NCBI GenBank assembly: GCA_023105745.1
Contig: JALGQZ010000011.1
Coordinates: forward strand, 20,610,975-20,674,974
Length of the DNA stretch: 64,000 nucleotides
Origin: Austropuccinia psidii
Lineage: Eukaryota > Basidiomycota > Pucciniomycetes > Pucciniales > Sphaerophragmiaceae
Direction of reading: 5' to 3'
Below the pieces are notes generated by a model that did no database searches, was not told where the DNA came from, and saw only the letters and a list, made by a program, of their open reading frames with translations. The first letter of the stretch is position 1. The number at the start of each line of letters is the position of its first letter. The position numbers and the translations under genes are program-made. Below, piece by piece: positions 1 to 11,345 of this stretch.

Positions 1-80
1 AATATAATTTATTATGGATAAACCCAAATAGAATCTTTTTTAAAGGTCTTTTAAGTAAATATCACGGCCAGGCCCCCAAA
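1..80 (-). other. 5' leader and primer-binding-like site of a left-truncated Ty3 element (element E)
   Basis: Read on the minus strand, the LTR ending at 81 is followed after two T bases by TGGGGGCCTGGCCGTGAT, the same motif that follows the 5' LTRs of elements A and B. The rest of the element lies beyond the left edge of the window, so only the leader is visible. The primer tRNA was not identified. Confidence 0.7.
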
Positions 81-2106
81 TGTAAGGTTTGACTATGAAA
101 CAATAAGTAAAAATTACTAATTTATTACTTATTGTACTCTGAATGTCCTTATAAATTGAATAAATAAGATTAAAAATATAATAATAATAAATAATTATTA
201 TTATTATGGCGTAAAATAATTATATTATTAAATAAATATAATAATATAATTTATATTATGAAAATATAATATAATAAATAAATATATTAATATAAAATAA
301 TTAATATATTGAAAAGCTCTTTATTATTGTTACCAACAAATAATAAAGGCGTAAAAAATTGTTTTTTATTAATAAAAAACAATTAATAACAATAATATTA
401 CTAATATTAAAGTTATGAATTAATATAAATACTATTTATATTAATTAAAGAGTTATTAAGAGAGTAATAATAGAGAAATTATTATAATAAGAGAGAATAA
501 CCTACTTTTAACACTTAATATAATAATTTTGAAGTATTTTACGCCAAAAAATATAAATACAACTTTTTCAAATTGTATTTACAATAAAAATAAAGAAAAT
601 TACAAATTATTCTGGATTTTTACGTGGAAATGAGTTTTAGAGAGATTTTTAACAAAAACAATTAAATAAATGATTTAATCACGTCAAAATAGATGATTAT
701 AGCAAGGTGGTCTTTGGTCTTTAATAATATAATGCTTTTATATATAAAGAATAAAGAAAATTACCTTTTGATTTAATTGATTTAATGTTTTTGATGCGTC
801 TGAGGGGAAAACAGAGTAAAAAGAGCTCTATTTATAGTAAATACCTCCCTCCTAGAGTCCAACAGGCTTCTAGTAGACGTGTACTGATCATATCCACTGG
901 AATTGATCAATACTTTAAGGTTTGAGGGTGATTACATCATGATCAAACCATATTACATCATTATTGCACCATTATTTAGAGTTATCACTATAACTCTAAG
1001 TGTGATGACATCAGAGGCTTGGCAGAACCCCAAATTTCGTGGATTTTATTAGTTTTAATCATAAACTAATAGTATTCACCAATTTTATCACTCTTAAGAC
1101 TGTTAAGCTTAATTTAAGGTTACAGTATGTGATCATAACAGCTCAATTTAAGCTCAAACTTTGATCCTCAATAACTTTTAAGGTTTTCACGCTACAGCAA
1201 TTCAGAGAGTGAATTCTGATAGCCTGACATAACCTTATTATGCTGCCAAGAGCTTTTCATTACATCATCAAAACTCTAATTTTGATGATTTTTCTTGTAA
1301 CTCATCTTTTCTGTCGAAATTCAATATTTTAAACTTCAAACCTTGATTTCAGGGGGTTATACCCTGAATTTAATAATAAAAATTACATCATTCTTCACGA
1401 ATGAACTAGTAGAATCCAACTGTGTACTTTTTTTTAAGTTTGGAGCACTTTCACAACAAAGTGGTCAACAGCTCTGTTGATTTTTATCAATATTTCATCA
1501 TAGGTTTTAACCTTGTTTATAACTTGTAAAATAAAGTTCATATCTGTGTTCTTACAGTAATTACGTGGTAACTTTATTTTTGGTTCATCATTCTATCATG
1601 TATATTTTAGAAGATATTAGCTATGATCACTGAATATATGCGTTGACCAAAAAAGTGCATATATTCAGGATAATTCCTTAAGTATTGATTTTGGGAATTA
1701 GCTTATTAATTGTTTTATATGTGGATTTTTGTGGGGAATCCACTGGTACAATTTATTTTACATGTTGTCTCATTAGTTTCTGAGATAAATAAGTTTTTAT
1801 GGTTTTTATAAGGTATTATACCTTATAATTCCTTAAATATTGACTTTACAGATATGCCATAAAAATGGTATATGTGTATTTTTCCATGGGGAATCCAATG
1901 GTATAATTTATTTCACATGTTCATTCATTGGTTTTTAAGTTAAACCAATTTTAATACCAATTTATGGTATTTTTTGTATATTTGGGTAATTATTTTTAGT
2001 GTATAATTATTTTAATTAATTTTAATATAATTATATTAAAGGTATAATTATTATTAATCTTTTTTGTGACCTTATTGGGTATGTGGTCATATCTCAAAGG
2101 CTCACA
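81..2106 (-). repeat. 5' LTR of element E, LTR family 3
   Basis: This is a 2026-bp LTR in minus orientation. On its own strand it starts TGTGAGCCTTTGAGATATGA and ends CTTACA. It matches the solo LTR at 20324-22281 and the 3' LTR at 62278-64000 over its whole length. The leader motif lies at its 3' side, so this is a 5' LTR of an element running off the left edge. Its right flank (CCAAT) is the broken middle of a family 2 LTR, so E inserted into an older LTR. The other target-site copy is outside the window. Confidence 0.88.
829..836 (-). promoter_or_regulatory. TATA-like box of the family 3 LTR
   Basis: TATAAATA on the minus strand, followed by AGAGCTC and a pyrimidine-rich CTCTGTTTTCCCC stretch. 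The same arrangement occurs at the equivalent place in the other two family 3 LTRs, which supports a U3/R promoter role. This is inferred; no transcript data are available. Confidence 0.5.
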
Positions 2107-3233
2107 CCAATTATGGCATCATTGAACCCTGGTTTAGACCAAAAAGGGCTGGTTTAAGCCATTTTTAGCCATTTTAGACCCTTAAATCAGCCATTACTAT
2201 AGCAATACCAGGCCTAGAGCCTTCAAAACACGTCAGAATGTGTGTCAGAGGCGTATAAACCAGTTAAAACTGTTTTTAATATGATTTTTTTATCTTAAGG
2301 GTAGTTTTACCCTCTTGGCAACAGCTAAAACTACCCCAGTTGGTATCAAAACCTCATCATCAATTGAGTCCACAGACCCTGTGACTCAATTCCAGGCCAA
2401 AAGTGATGAACTTTTGCGTGAATTTTGACATCCCACGCCTGTCAGCAAGGACTTTGGGGGTCTAGCTCCCCCTTAGAGCTGGAGTTCCTTTTCCCCCCCA
2501 AATTTAATCTTTCCAATTTATTTTTCCTTTAATTCCTCATCATGTATTATACTTATAATTTACATATGTAATTCAATTCAATTGTATAGTACAATACAGT
2601 AATAATTGACACCTCATATGTAAATCAAAGTTCACTTATGTAATACACGCGCACATTTTGACATTTCAATTGAATTCAATTGAAAATACTTCAATTCCTC
2701 ATAACTTCTAAACTAAACACAACACCTCAATTTTAACACAAAATTTGATGGTTAACACCACATGTGGTGTGAATTAAATTGAGGTTTTGAGGATTTTCAA
2801 TTTTTGTATTGAAAATACTAAAAACTTAATTTAAGCTTATTTAGAGTTGAGTTACAAGAATTTCACTCAGAGGTGACCCCACCTGATTTTTTATGAGGAA
2901 TCCAATGGTGAAATAATTTTTATGTATTTATTTATTGGATAAAAATTTATAATAATTTTTATTTAACTTTTTTCCAAATTTATTTATTTTCTCACAGTTT
3001 TGTTAAAATTTCATTTTTACCTAATTTTTTCAAGTATAAATGTAATTTTATACTTATAAAATTTAATGTATTTTTATTTTTAAAATGTAATTAATTTTCT
3101 TTTTAATATAATTTTATATTTATATTTTGATTTTTATTTTAATAATATAAATAAATTTCTTTTATTTATATTAATATGTTATTTTTTATATTTGTGGTCT
3201 TTTGGGTATATGAAATTACCTCTAAGGCTCACA
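2107..3233 (-). repeat. family 2 LTR remnant, split by element E
   Basis: This segment begins in mid-LTR at CCAATTATGGCATCATTG and runs to the LTR terminus ...CTCTAAGGCTCACA. It matches the portion from about 59964 to 61098 of the complete minus-strand family 2 LTR near the right end of the window. The missing part should lie to the left of element E. It is older than E because E interrupts it. Confidence 0.85.
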
Positions 3234-4960
3234 AACATTATTGAATTATATTTTGATGTATATAGTAAGCTCAAACTAATGTTAAAGCCAATCTTTTTAA
3301 TAGATCTTGTTTATTTTCTGAAGATCAAATATTCCTGACATGGTATATGTATTTTTTCAACCTGAAAGGTCTAAAATACTATCATTTTGATAATTCACCT
3401 CCCAGATATTTAGAATGATAAATCCCCTTCAAGTGTGCTTTTCTAAGCCAAGAAATTAAATTTACTGTTTCCTTTCTTTTTGAGGAAGAAAGAATATATT
3501 TGAAATTACAAATTTGAGGATTTATATAGCTTAAAATAACCAGTGTTCTCCAGAAAAGATACTACTCAAATTCTTAATCCACCCAAAACATAATTGGAAG
3601 AAAATCTTTGATCTGGGTAGTTCTATTGGACATTTTGGATTATTCTACAAGGTAGAAGTTTTGTTCAGAATTTAGTAGTAAGATATAGCTATATATTTAT
3701 CTTTCTTTTAAATCTCAAGTCTATTCCTATGTTTTAATGGAAAATTAATTCATAAACTATAAGTTCTTCCCAAATTTATGCAATATTTTGAAAATTTACA
3801 AAATACGAAAATTATCTTTATTAGAAGGTTATTTTGTCCCATTTTTCTGAATATGAAAGAGTTGAAGCAGAAAATGCAGCTTCTGAGTTTATATAATTTT
3901 TTCATACTCAATTTTGTTTCCACAAGTACAAGAGGCTAATTTTTCTCTGGGAGTAATTTTTCATGTTTGGGTTTTTCAGTAAATTCCAACACAATGAAAA
4001 CCAACTTCATGGTAAAGTTTTATGACTATTTTTTGTGCTTTTTGATGTAGAGGAAAAATCCCAAAAGTCATTTAAGCCAATTTTTAAACCCAGTCTTTGT
4101 TTCTCGTCAAAGTAAAAATCATTATTTAATTTTAATCACTATACTTCCAAGTCTCAGATTTTTGGATAACATTAATTCAAATCCTGTTTCAAGTGGTTGA
4201 TATTTCAGTTTGTGAGAAAGTAATATTTCCATAAATCTATTTATGTAGGAGTGTGCTACCTGATGCCAATTGTTTATATCTATAAGCTTACTCATCAGAT
4301 ATTAACCAGCTATCTGAGCCAAAGAGACTTAGAGTTTACCTGAAAACTTACTTATTTTATGTTGAATAAACTGCTCAGTGCTCCAAATATTTGTTCATTT
4401 TTGAAAAATTTCGCTCCTTAATACATGATGATCTAAAAACATGGCTGCAAAAGACCTTTTTGTGGTAGCTTGAGGTTCCTTTGGAGCTCTGGAGGAAACC
4501 TATGCTAAGATCCATTCAAGTTTTTCTCAAACCTTTGTACAAACCACTCTCACTGGCTGGGTTGTACTCAAGCTTGAAACAAATTGAACATGAGAATATT
4601 TCATAATTTAGTATTCTTAAACATACCTTGACCAAAATATAGCTATTAGTATGTATGGGTTTATTAGTTCAAATGATTGATACATAAAATGGATTGATTT
4701 ATTTTGGAGAAAGATTCTCTATTGCCATATTAATGATTGTGAAAATAGTAATATATTCGGCCTTTGAATCTTTCTCAATTTTTGTTAATTATTTTTCCAT
4801 TTCAGCATAATATGATGAGTAGATTTTAAATTTGATGTATGTTTATCAAAAGGTATTTATACAATCAAAATTTGGGTGTTTTCATATATTTACCAACTGC
4901 TCATTATTAATGTCTTCTTATTCATCCATAATTCTTATTACCAGCTTGTTCTTTCTGTCA
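3234..4960. other. AT-rich intergenic stretch, no feature recognised
   Basis: I see no convincing open frame, transposon terminus, RNA gene or repeat here. The base composition is less extreme than in the homopolymer desert at 45-46.7 kb. It may be ordinary intergenic DNA or a repeat too decayed to recognise by eye. Confidence 0.4.
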
Positions 4961-5430
4961 TATTAATTTTGATTTTTTCCTGTATTTTTATCTGATATTT
5001 TGGGAAATGTTTTTCATATTTTAAAAGTATTGTTCCAATCAAATTTATTTTTGTTGAAACTGTTTTCCTTGATTTTTTTGAATTTCAATCTTCCTATTTG
5101 ATTTTATTTTCACTTTTGATTTGTGGTTTGAATTTCTTTGTTTATTTTACTTTCCTTTGGTTTTTAATTTTCATTTATGTTTTGAGTTTTACATTTTTTT
5201 ACATTGAATTTCTAGTATTTCCTTTTCTGTTGTGGTTAATTATTGTATTTTTTTCATCTTTCCATTTTTATTTTTCAGTTTCCATTTTTTTCTCATCTAT
5301 TATTTTTGTCATCTTTGTTTCTTTCTATTTCTTTGATCTTTTACCCTTTTGATTATTTGTGATTTTTCATATTTTTTTCAATTTTTTCAATTCTTTTCCA
5401 TTTTTATGTATTCTAATTATTTCTCCATAT
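4961..5430. repeat. T-rich low-complexity tract
   Basis: The plus strand is dominated by T runs broken by C, G or A (TTTTTC, TTTTTG types). The 84-residue phenylalanine-rich open frame across it follows from the composition; it starts on TTG and has no protein-like features beyond hydrophobic bias. Confidence 0.6.
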
Positions 5431-5535
5431 CTTTAGCTTCAAATAGGTGTTTCTACACTGATTTGGAGCATTAAGACCCTCAAAAAACAAATTAAAAAGA
5501 TATATAAAAAATATATAAATAAAAAATGCATAAGA

Positions 5536-5770
5536 ATAAAATAATAATAAAATAAAAATAAAATAAAAATAAAATAAAAATAAAATAAAAATAAAATAAA
5601 AATAAAATAAAAATAAAATAAAAATAAAATAAAAATAAAATAAAAATAAAATAAAAATAAAATAAAAATAAAATAAAATAAAATAAAAAAAAAATAAAAA
5701 TAAAATAAAAATAAAATAAAAATAAAATAAAGATAAAATAAAGATAAAATAAAATAAAAATCAAATAAAA
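5536..5770. repeat. 11-nt minisatellite, unit AAAATAAAAAT
   Basis: About 20 near-perfect tandem copies of an 11-base A/T unit. The unit is not a multiple of three, so it cycles through all reading frames. On the minus strand it contains no stop, giving an artificial repetitive Phe/Ile/Leu/Tyr frame. Copies decay towards the right, where AAATATAAA-type units follow. Confidence 0.9.
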
Positions 5771-6294
5771 ATAAAATGAAAATAAAATACAACTAAGATA
5801 AAAATAAAATAAATGTAAAATAAATATAAACTAAATATATTATAAATATGAAATAAATATGAAATAAGAAAAGATTCTTTTATGTGAATTTTCATTCTAA
5901 ATTTTTTATTTGAAATATCCATAAAAACAATTTTTAGGGATAAATCAAAAAATTCTATATTAAATATTAGTTCCTTTTCATTTCCTTGTTGGAATTTCAT
6001 TGGATGAATAGTAGAAAATAATTTTATTGAAAGATGCGTTTTTGAATAATGCAAAACTTCAAAAAATTCTTCCTCAGTAAATCTCAAATTGAAAGACCAA
6101 AATCTTAGTTTCTTCGAGTGTTTTGAGTGATTCAAAGAATTCATTAATTTTGATAAGAGTAACAATTCTTTCATCAGAAGTTGGAAGGTTAAAGAAGCAC
6201 AATATAAGACTTCATTCCCCAATTTGAGTCCAAAATCACTCAAGGGCCAATTACAATCAGAACTACCCTGTTTTGCAAAGACTAAGTTTTGCAA
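5761..6294 (-). CDS. unrecognised open frame, possible host exon or relic
   Basis: A 177-codon minus-strand open frame. It opens on TTG, not ATG, so it can only be an internal exon or a relic. The first 130 or so residues have a mixed, protein-like composition, including an acidic FTEEEFFEVLHYSK stretch. The C-terminal third runs into the minisatellite and becomes Phe/Tyr/Ile filler. I do not recognise a family, and no splice signals stood out strongly enough to extend it. It may be a fragment of a decayed gene just left of the duplicated segment. Confidence 0.2.
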   Translation of the reverse strand: MQNLVFAKQGSSDCNWPLSDFGLKLGNEVLYCASLTFQLLMKELLLLSKLMNSLNHSKHSKKLRFWSFNLRFTEEEFFEVLHYSKTHLSIKLFSTIHPMKFQQGNEKELIFNIEFFDLSLKIVFMDISNKKFRMKIHIKESFLISYLFHIYNIFSLYLFYIYFIFILVVFYFHFIFI

Positions 6295-6374
6295 AATTTA
6301 TCTTCTGATACATTGAAATTAATTCCAAAGAACATTGACTCATATAATCAAACTTCAATTACCAAAACCAATCC

Positions 6375-8155
6375 AAATATTTTTGATTTTTATTTTTCAA
6401 ATATCTTCAACTTTTCATTAATTTTCAATTTATTAAAAATTCAAAAAAAAAAAAATAAAGTTTCAAGCAAAATGATTCATTTGATTTTAGATTTAGGATT
6501 TAACAAAAAATGGTGATAATTTTTGAATCAATATAAGGAGTTAAGACAGAAATAGCTTAAGTTAATAATACCCAAAATACTTCCATTAGTAGTTATTGAG
6601 AGGCACAAATATCTTGACATTTAAATGATTTTCTTTTCAAGGCCTTTGATTCATTACTTCCATACAATAAATCCTTATTAAATCAAAAAATTTAAATTAA
6701 TGAGTATCCAAAAAATCATTTTTACAAAATTATACCTTTATGGTTATTTAAAGGTCCTTTATCTTTGAGAGAATGTCAATATATAATAACAATTAAGTTC
6801 TAAAATTAAAAGAATATTTCAATTCTTTAAAACTCCCTTTGAAATGAATATCATTTCCTATTGACTAGTTTGAAATATTACAAATAAATGTTTTTAAACA
6901 AAAAAAATAACTTTTAAGAAGTAAACGATTTGAAAAAAAGGGAATAAAAAATTTATAATTTTATATTAATTTGCTGATATAAGATTTTTGAAATAATGAT
7001 TTCAAAAAAAAACATCATCATCATTTACATCGTATTTTTATATATATATATTTGAATTATTCAATAAAAACCCTTCTTTTTTGAAAAAAGAATCAAATTA
7101 TGAAATTATATAATAAAGAAAACTCTTTTTTTAATGAAAAATGTAATCAAAAGAGAAAAGGAACATTATTCAAATTGGTTCTTGTTATGATTATTATTAT
7201 TATTTCCAAGAATTTTCTTTTTGTAAAATTAATTAATTGATTAAATTTAAATTTAATTTAATTTCAAAATTTAAAGATTATAATAAAATTACTTATGATT
7301 ATTATTCTTATTATTTAATCACTTAATTAATTAAAATAAAACATTTTAAAAGAAAAAGAATTGAATTTTTATTGAAATTTTTTATTTATTCAGTTTTTTT
7401 TATCATTTTAGTTTTTTTTAACTATTTTGAAAGAGAAATTATGATTTTTTATTAATCTAATGTTCTTTATTTTTTTTGTGATTTTTTTTTTCTTAACAAT
7501 TTTTTTCTTAACAATTAATACAAAAAACTGTTTTTTATCAATTTGATAGTTAAAAGTAAAAAATCAATTTATGATCTAATTATGATGAGAATTTAAACAA
7601 TAAGGGGTGTCAAAGTTACCAAATCCTGCCTTAAAATAATTCGGGATTTGGAACCCAAATCCCAACACTAATTCCTGGGTCTTTTATGTGTAAATTACAT
7701 GGCATTTTAATTGAGTCCCCTGGTATTTTGACCAAATCCCATGCATCTGGGATTTCAGTTTGAAACCTAACCCAAATGAGTATTCACAATTCATAACTGT
7801 ACAACATATTCTTCTACACTCCATTTTGGACAATCTGACTAAACAGCTTACAGTCCATTTATACTTCTTCATCCATATAATAATGCCTCGAACCAAAGCA
7901 AGACAAATCAAGACAGATATGAAGATCACCTCTGGCCTTCCACATCCCTCAGGCCACTTAATACGTACAGATTTTTTAACCATAATTAATTGGCTTTAAG
8001 TCAAATACAAGTTTGAGTCATGTTTTTGTACTAGTGGCTCAACATCTATTGGAAGACCTCCCTCATCAAAGCAGCATGGATTACAGCTTATGGCCATTGA
8101 GGTCAACAAAAAATCATGAAATCGCCTAAACCTTAGCTTAAGCAGCATCCGAGAT
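6375..8155. repeat. left copy of a 1.75-kb direct duplication
   Basis: It matches 11346-13090 at high identity, with only scattered substitutions and small indels. The shared block holds about 1.2 kb of non-transposon AT-rich DNA plus the left end of the Harbinger-like element, including its terminal repeat. The match stops where copy 1 of the transposon has its internal deletion. No gene is seen in the 6375-7600 part. Confidence 0.85.
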
Positions 8156-8156
8156 C
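7883..8156 (+). pseudogene. 5' fragment of Myb/SANT-like transposon protein (copy 1)
   Basis: ATG at 7883 opens a basic start (MPRTKARQIK) followed by IINWL and a VKYKFES stretch, matching the N-terminal part of the longer copy at 12836-14019. A stop interrupts it after NWL, and the frame ends at the internal deletion, so the TGAG and FGHKPNVTP blocks seen in copy 2 are missing. In this superfamily the second ORF is usually a Myb/SANT-like DNA-binding partner needed for transposase recruitment; this copy cannot encode one. Confidence 0.6.
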
Positions 8157-9246
8157 ATGATTCAAAACAAATCATGCCTCTGCTTGGACATTCAAACGCA
8201 GCATATAAGAACTTTTCCTCCATTTCAATTTACAAGAAATCAGCCAATGCCTCATGGTTAAAACTGCCATCAATCAATACTCTACCCCACCCTTATGTAA
8301 TCATTTATAAAACACAAAAGCCATATCTACCTGTCTGCATTTATGAAATCACCCCTTTTGATGTTTCCTCAGGCCACTCTCAAATAGTAAAAGACCTTAT
8401 CATTACATTGATGTCCTTATCTCAAAATCGCCAAGAAATCAAAACAAATAAACAGCTCCTAGGTGGCATTATGAAAGGTATTGGCTTTTGTCCTGGATCT
8501 GATGCTGGCAAATTCACAGGTGTGTGAGTTTTTTAACTTATAGTTTGAAGAATTACTAATTATTATCAAACCTTTTAGTTGTTTACTCCAGAAAGGCTGG
8601 TTTATCTCCTCATCAAATTGCATTGGATAATACACAATGGAACAAACTACAAAAGTATGATGAATTCATTTACTCCAGGATCTCTCATTTTTCACAATTA
8701 GCCGCGCAAGAAAATCAGTCATTAATGGAGGCAGCCAAATTACCAAAATTCAGTCAGCTCACATGGACTTCTGCCAATCCAAAGGAAGAATTCAAATCTT
8801 TTTCCAATGTCATTGTCACTCAAGATGGATTTTTCAATAAACCCCACCAAGATTTGAATTATCTCAATGCCTGGACTTATGGTATTTTTACTTTTGTATC
8901 CAACAAAGATTTTCATCCCCTTCCAACTGTCTTCACTCCCTCTGGACATGGCTTGCACTTCCCCTAATTGAAAATGGAGATTAATTTTTCAAAAAAACTG
9001 GGCATCATGGAAATTCTTTGGAAGACATCAACAATGGTTCATCATACAACAAATCCACCTTCAGAAATTATCAATCATGAAGAAATAACTCATTTTGGAT
9101 GTTCTTTTCAAATAAACTATAAATTATTTAATGTAGGTGAGAAATTCTTGAAATGCCACCCACTGCAATTAATTCAAGAGTCAATGGGTACTGTGAAAGA
9201 AATATGCAGGACCAAAAAAGAACTAAAAAAAATTAATTGTAAATAG
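8157..9246 (+). pseudogene. Tet-like 2OG-Fe(II) dioxygenase-like gene, copy 1 (5' deleted)
   Basis: Two exons are separated by a 59-nt GT-AG intron (8520-8578), whose position is matched in copy 2. The protein carries an HQD triad at 8845-8853 in a TQDGFFNKPHQD context and a distal VHHTT histidine pair near 9040. This matches an HxD...H iron-binding layout and resembles the Tet-like 2OG-Fe(II) oxygenase family common in rust genomes. That assignment is from memory. The N-terminus was lost in the 2.9-kb deletion. A TAA stop after LHFP (AAA in copy 2) splits the frame, and a later shift alters the C-terminus. It lies between the SANT-like gene and the transposase and converges on the latter. 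Confidence 0.62.
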
Positions 9247-9323
9247 TTTTATTTTTTGAATAACATCTCCACTCAGTTGTATGCCATTAAATTATGTACA
9301 TAAATCCATGGTCCTGAAGAAAT

Positions 9324-10569
9324 TTAGAAATGACTATTTTTCCATGCCAAAGTGATATGTTTAATTTTTTCACGCATATTTACCACATCTTCCCCAATGC
9401 CGTTGTTGGCCAGATTTTCTGCATGTGGTGGATCATCATCTTTATATAAATCAAACCATTCATCACCAATTTGTGCTAACATATTATGTAAAATCTTTCA
9501 CGGCACAACCCAGCTAGTAAAATGATCAATTTCATGATTATCCCTCATTTGATTTTGCATTTCCCTTAGAGAAAACCACCGCCCCTTCAAAATTCCAATT
9601 GCATGCTTGATTCTGACCCATGATTTTGCTAGACATTAATTGAAAGAATGGTTGTCTTCATTCTGCACTACAACTCCCTTATATGCTGGAACAACCCAAG
9701 GAGAGCTTGCATATGCCAAATCCGCAAGTAAGTACTGATCCTTTTCATAAAGCTCTTGAGGTGTTTGTGCTATTTTCATATGTTGATAGACATTTGAATC
9801 ATGAAGTGACCCAGCACAACCAACATGTAGAGCAGTGAACTGTTTGTTTATATTGAAAACCAATTGTATTGACATAGAATACCTTGATTGTAAACAATCA
9901 GTAAAAATGAAATAAAGAATAAAAATTCAACAGCTTACCTATTTTTGAGATCAAAATAGGCTTCACCATCATTGGGGGGAAGTGTTGATAATGGTATGAG
10001 ACTCCCATCAATAAACCCAATGCACCAAGAGAAGCCTTCTGCCTGCATTACTTTAGACACCTCTCTTTGTTGTTCTGTTTTTGGCCACACAATCACTTTG
10101 TGCTTCAACTTCATTAATATCTGGATCACTCTTTGAGTGTAAAACACAATGGCCCCATGGCTAATTCCAAATAACATTCCAATCCTTCCAAAAGTGGCCC
10201 CATTGCAATTTGATCCTAGCCTTGATAGTGCCACAGCCAATTGGATGTCAGGATTGTATTGTTTTTTTTGTGATGAGTTTTGAAAGGTTTTATCATCTTT
10301 AATTTGTGAAACCAATTTTTCAAATGATTCATGTGTGGTCCTACATAGTTTTCAAAAACTTTCAGATGATAATTTTGTAAATAATTCATTGTATACAGGT
10401 AATGTGATGGATATCTTCTACAAGGATTGATGTATCTTTGTGAGGTTATCAAATCTAATAATATTATATCTTTCTGGATATCTGAGTCACTATCAGAGTT
10501 GAGTGCATTGATGAGCTGTAGTGAGTTTAACATCTGAATTAAAGATAGCCTTTTCAATGCTTTGGACAT
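9324..10569 (-). pseudogene. PIF/Harbinger-like DDE transposase, copy 1 (broken)
   Basis: ATG at 10569. The order is a basic N-terminus, a helix-rich DNA-binding region (AVALSRLGSN...FGISHGAI), WP and GFIDGSLIP (first Asp codon 10007-10009), a 56-nt intron at 9883-9938, GSLHDSNVY, LADLAYASSPW (second Asp 9720-9722), then CLAKSWVRIKHAIGILKGRW and a C-terminal tail. This is the HARBI1/DDE_4 plan. Lesions are a frameshift near 10316, a TAA at 9636-9638, a TGA in VVP*KILHN, and AAG (Lys) at 9606-9608 where family members usually have the catalytic Glu. It would have supplied cut-and-paste activity in the nucleus; it is inactive as written. Confidence 0.8.
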
Positions 10570-10889
10570 GGTAAATGAAGAAAAGGCCTGTATTAAATTT
10601 TATTTAGAATCAAATACTTTATTAAATGATGAGTGTATTCAGATTTTATCCAATTTAACCTGCACTTACTGAGTTGTGTGTATTAGAAATGTTCCTTTAT
10701 GGGAAGCTAAAGGTGGTATTTTAGTATTTAAAAATGGGATTTGGTACCAAAAAACCTGGGTTTTTGTACCCTAAAATACCACACCTCTTGAGGTGTGGGG
10801 TTTATGAAATCCCAAAAAATTAATGTGGGATTTTGGCAAAAAAAAAACTCAGGATTTTGAGTGTGGGATTTGGTAGCTTTGACACCCCC

Positions 10890-11345
10890 TATTAAGTAAA
10901 TATGAATTAATGAAATTAAAATAGTAATTTCAAGAAGGTTTTTTCCTAATAATTCCTAATTTTTCTTCAGAGAATAACTTGAATATATTTAGAAAGAAAA
11001 ACTCTATATTTTAAGAATTCTTTAATATTCACTGAATGATATTTATAAAGTAATTGTTTATTGTTTTTTTAGTTAGCACTGGTATGCAATTCAATTTCAC
11101 TTCAGTTCAAAAATTAATCAAATTCCAATATTTATTAAAAAAGAAGTATTTCTTGATCTATTTAAGTATGAAATTAGGAAAATCTGATTATTATTAACTT
11201 AACTAAGTTTTTCTCTCTGATTCACGTGATCTTTTTTTTCAATTTAATTAAGATTTCTAAATTAATAATTTCAAATTTATCCCTTATGTTCTTTTATTCT
11301 TGAATTAAAATAAAATATTAATTTTGACCTTTTTTTTTCAAAATT
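10890..11345. other. spacer between the two duplicated blocks
   Basis: AT-rich DNA with no gene or repeat terminus recognised. It does not match the DNA to the right of transposon copy 2, so the duplication does not continue past the right end of copy 1. Confidence 0.4.

Larger units (their letters stand above)
7604..10889. mobile_element. PIF/Harbinger-like DNA transposon, copy 1 (internally deleted)
   Basis: Terminal inverted repeats are GGGGTGTCAAAGTTACCAAA on the left and the complement of TTTGGTAGCTTTGACACCCC on the right. The left flank is TAA, as expected for the TWA targets of this superfamily; the right flank is TAT, so the duplication is imperfect. The element is 3286 bp. Compared with copy 2 it lacks about 2.9 kb, which fuses the start of the Myb/SANT-like gene to the middle of the dioxygenase-like gene near 8156. 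The transposase is on the minus strand. All genes carry disabling lesions. Confidence 0.8.

Noticed and set aside
5439..5792. Overlapping minus-strand frames of repeated Phe/Tyr/Ile/Leu residues
   Set aside because: Direct translation of the 11-nt minisatellite; no codon bias, no ATG-led gene structure.
10881..10893. Clean target duplication for Harbinger copy 1
   Set aside because: Left flank is TAA but right flank is TAT; copy 2 has TAA on both sides. Copy 1 may be altered at its right end.
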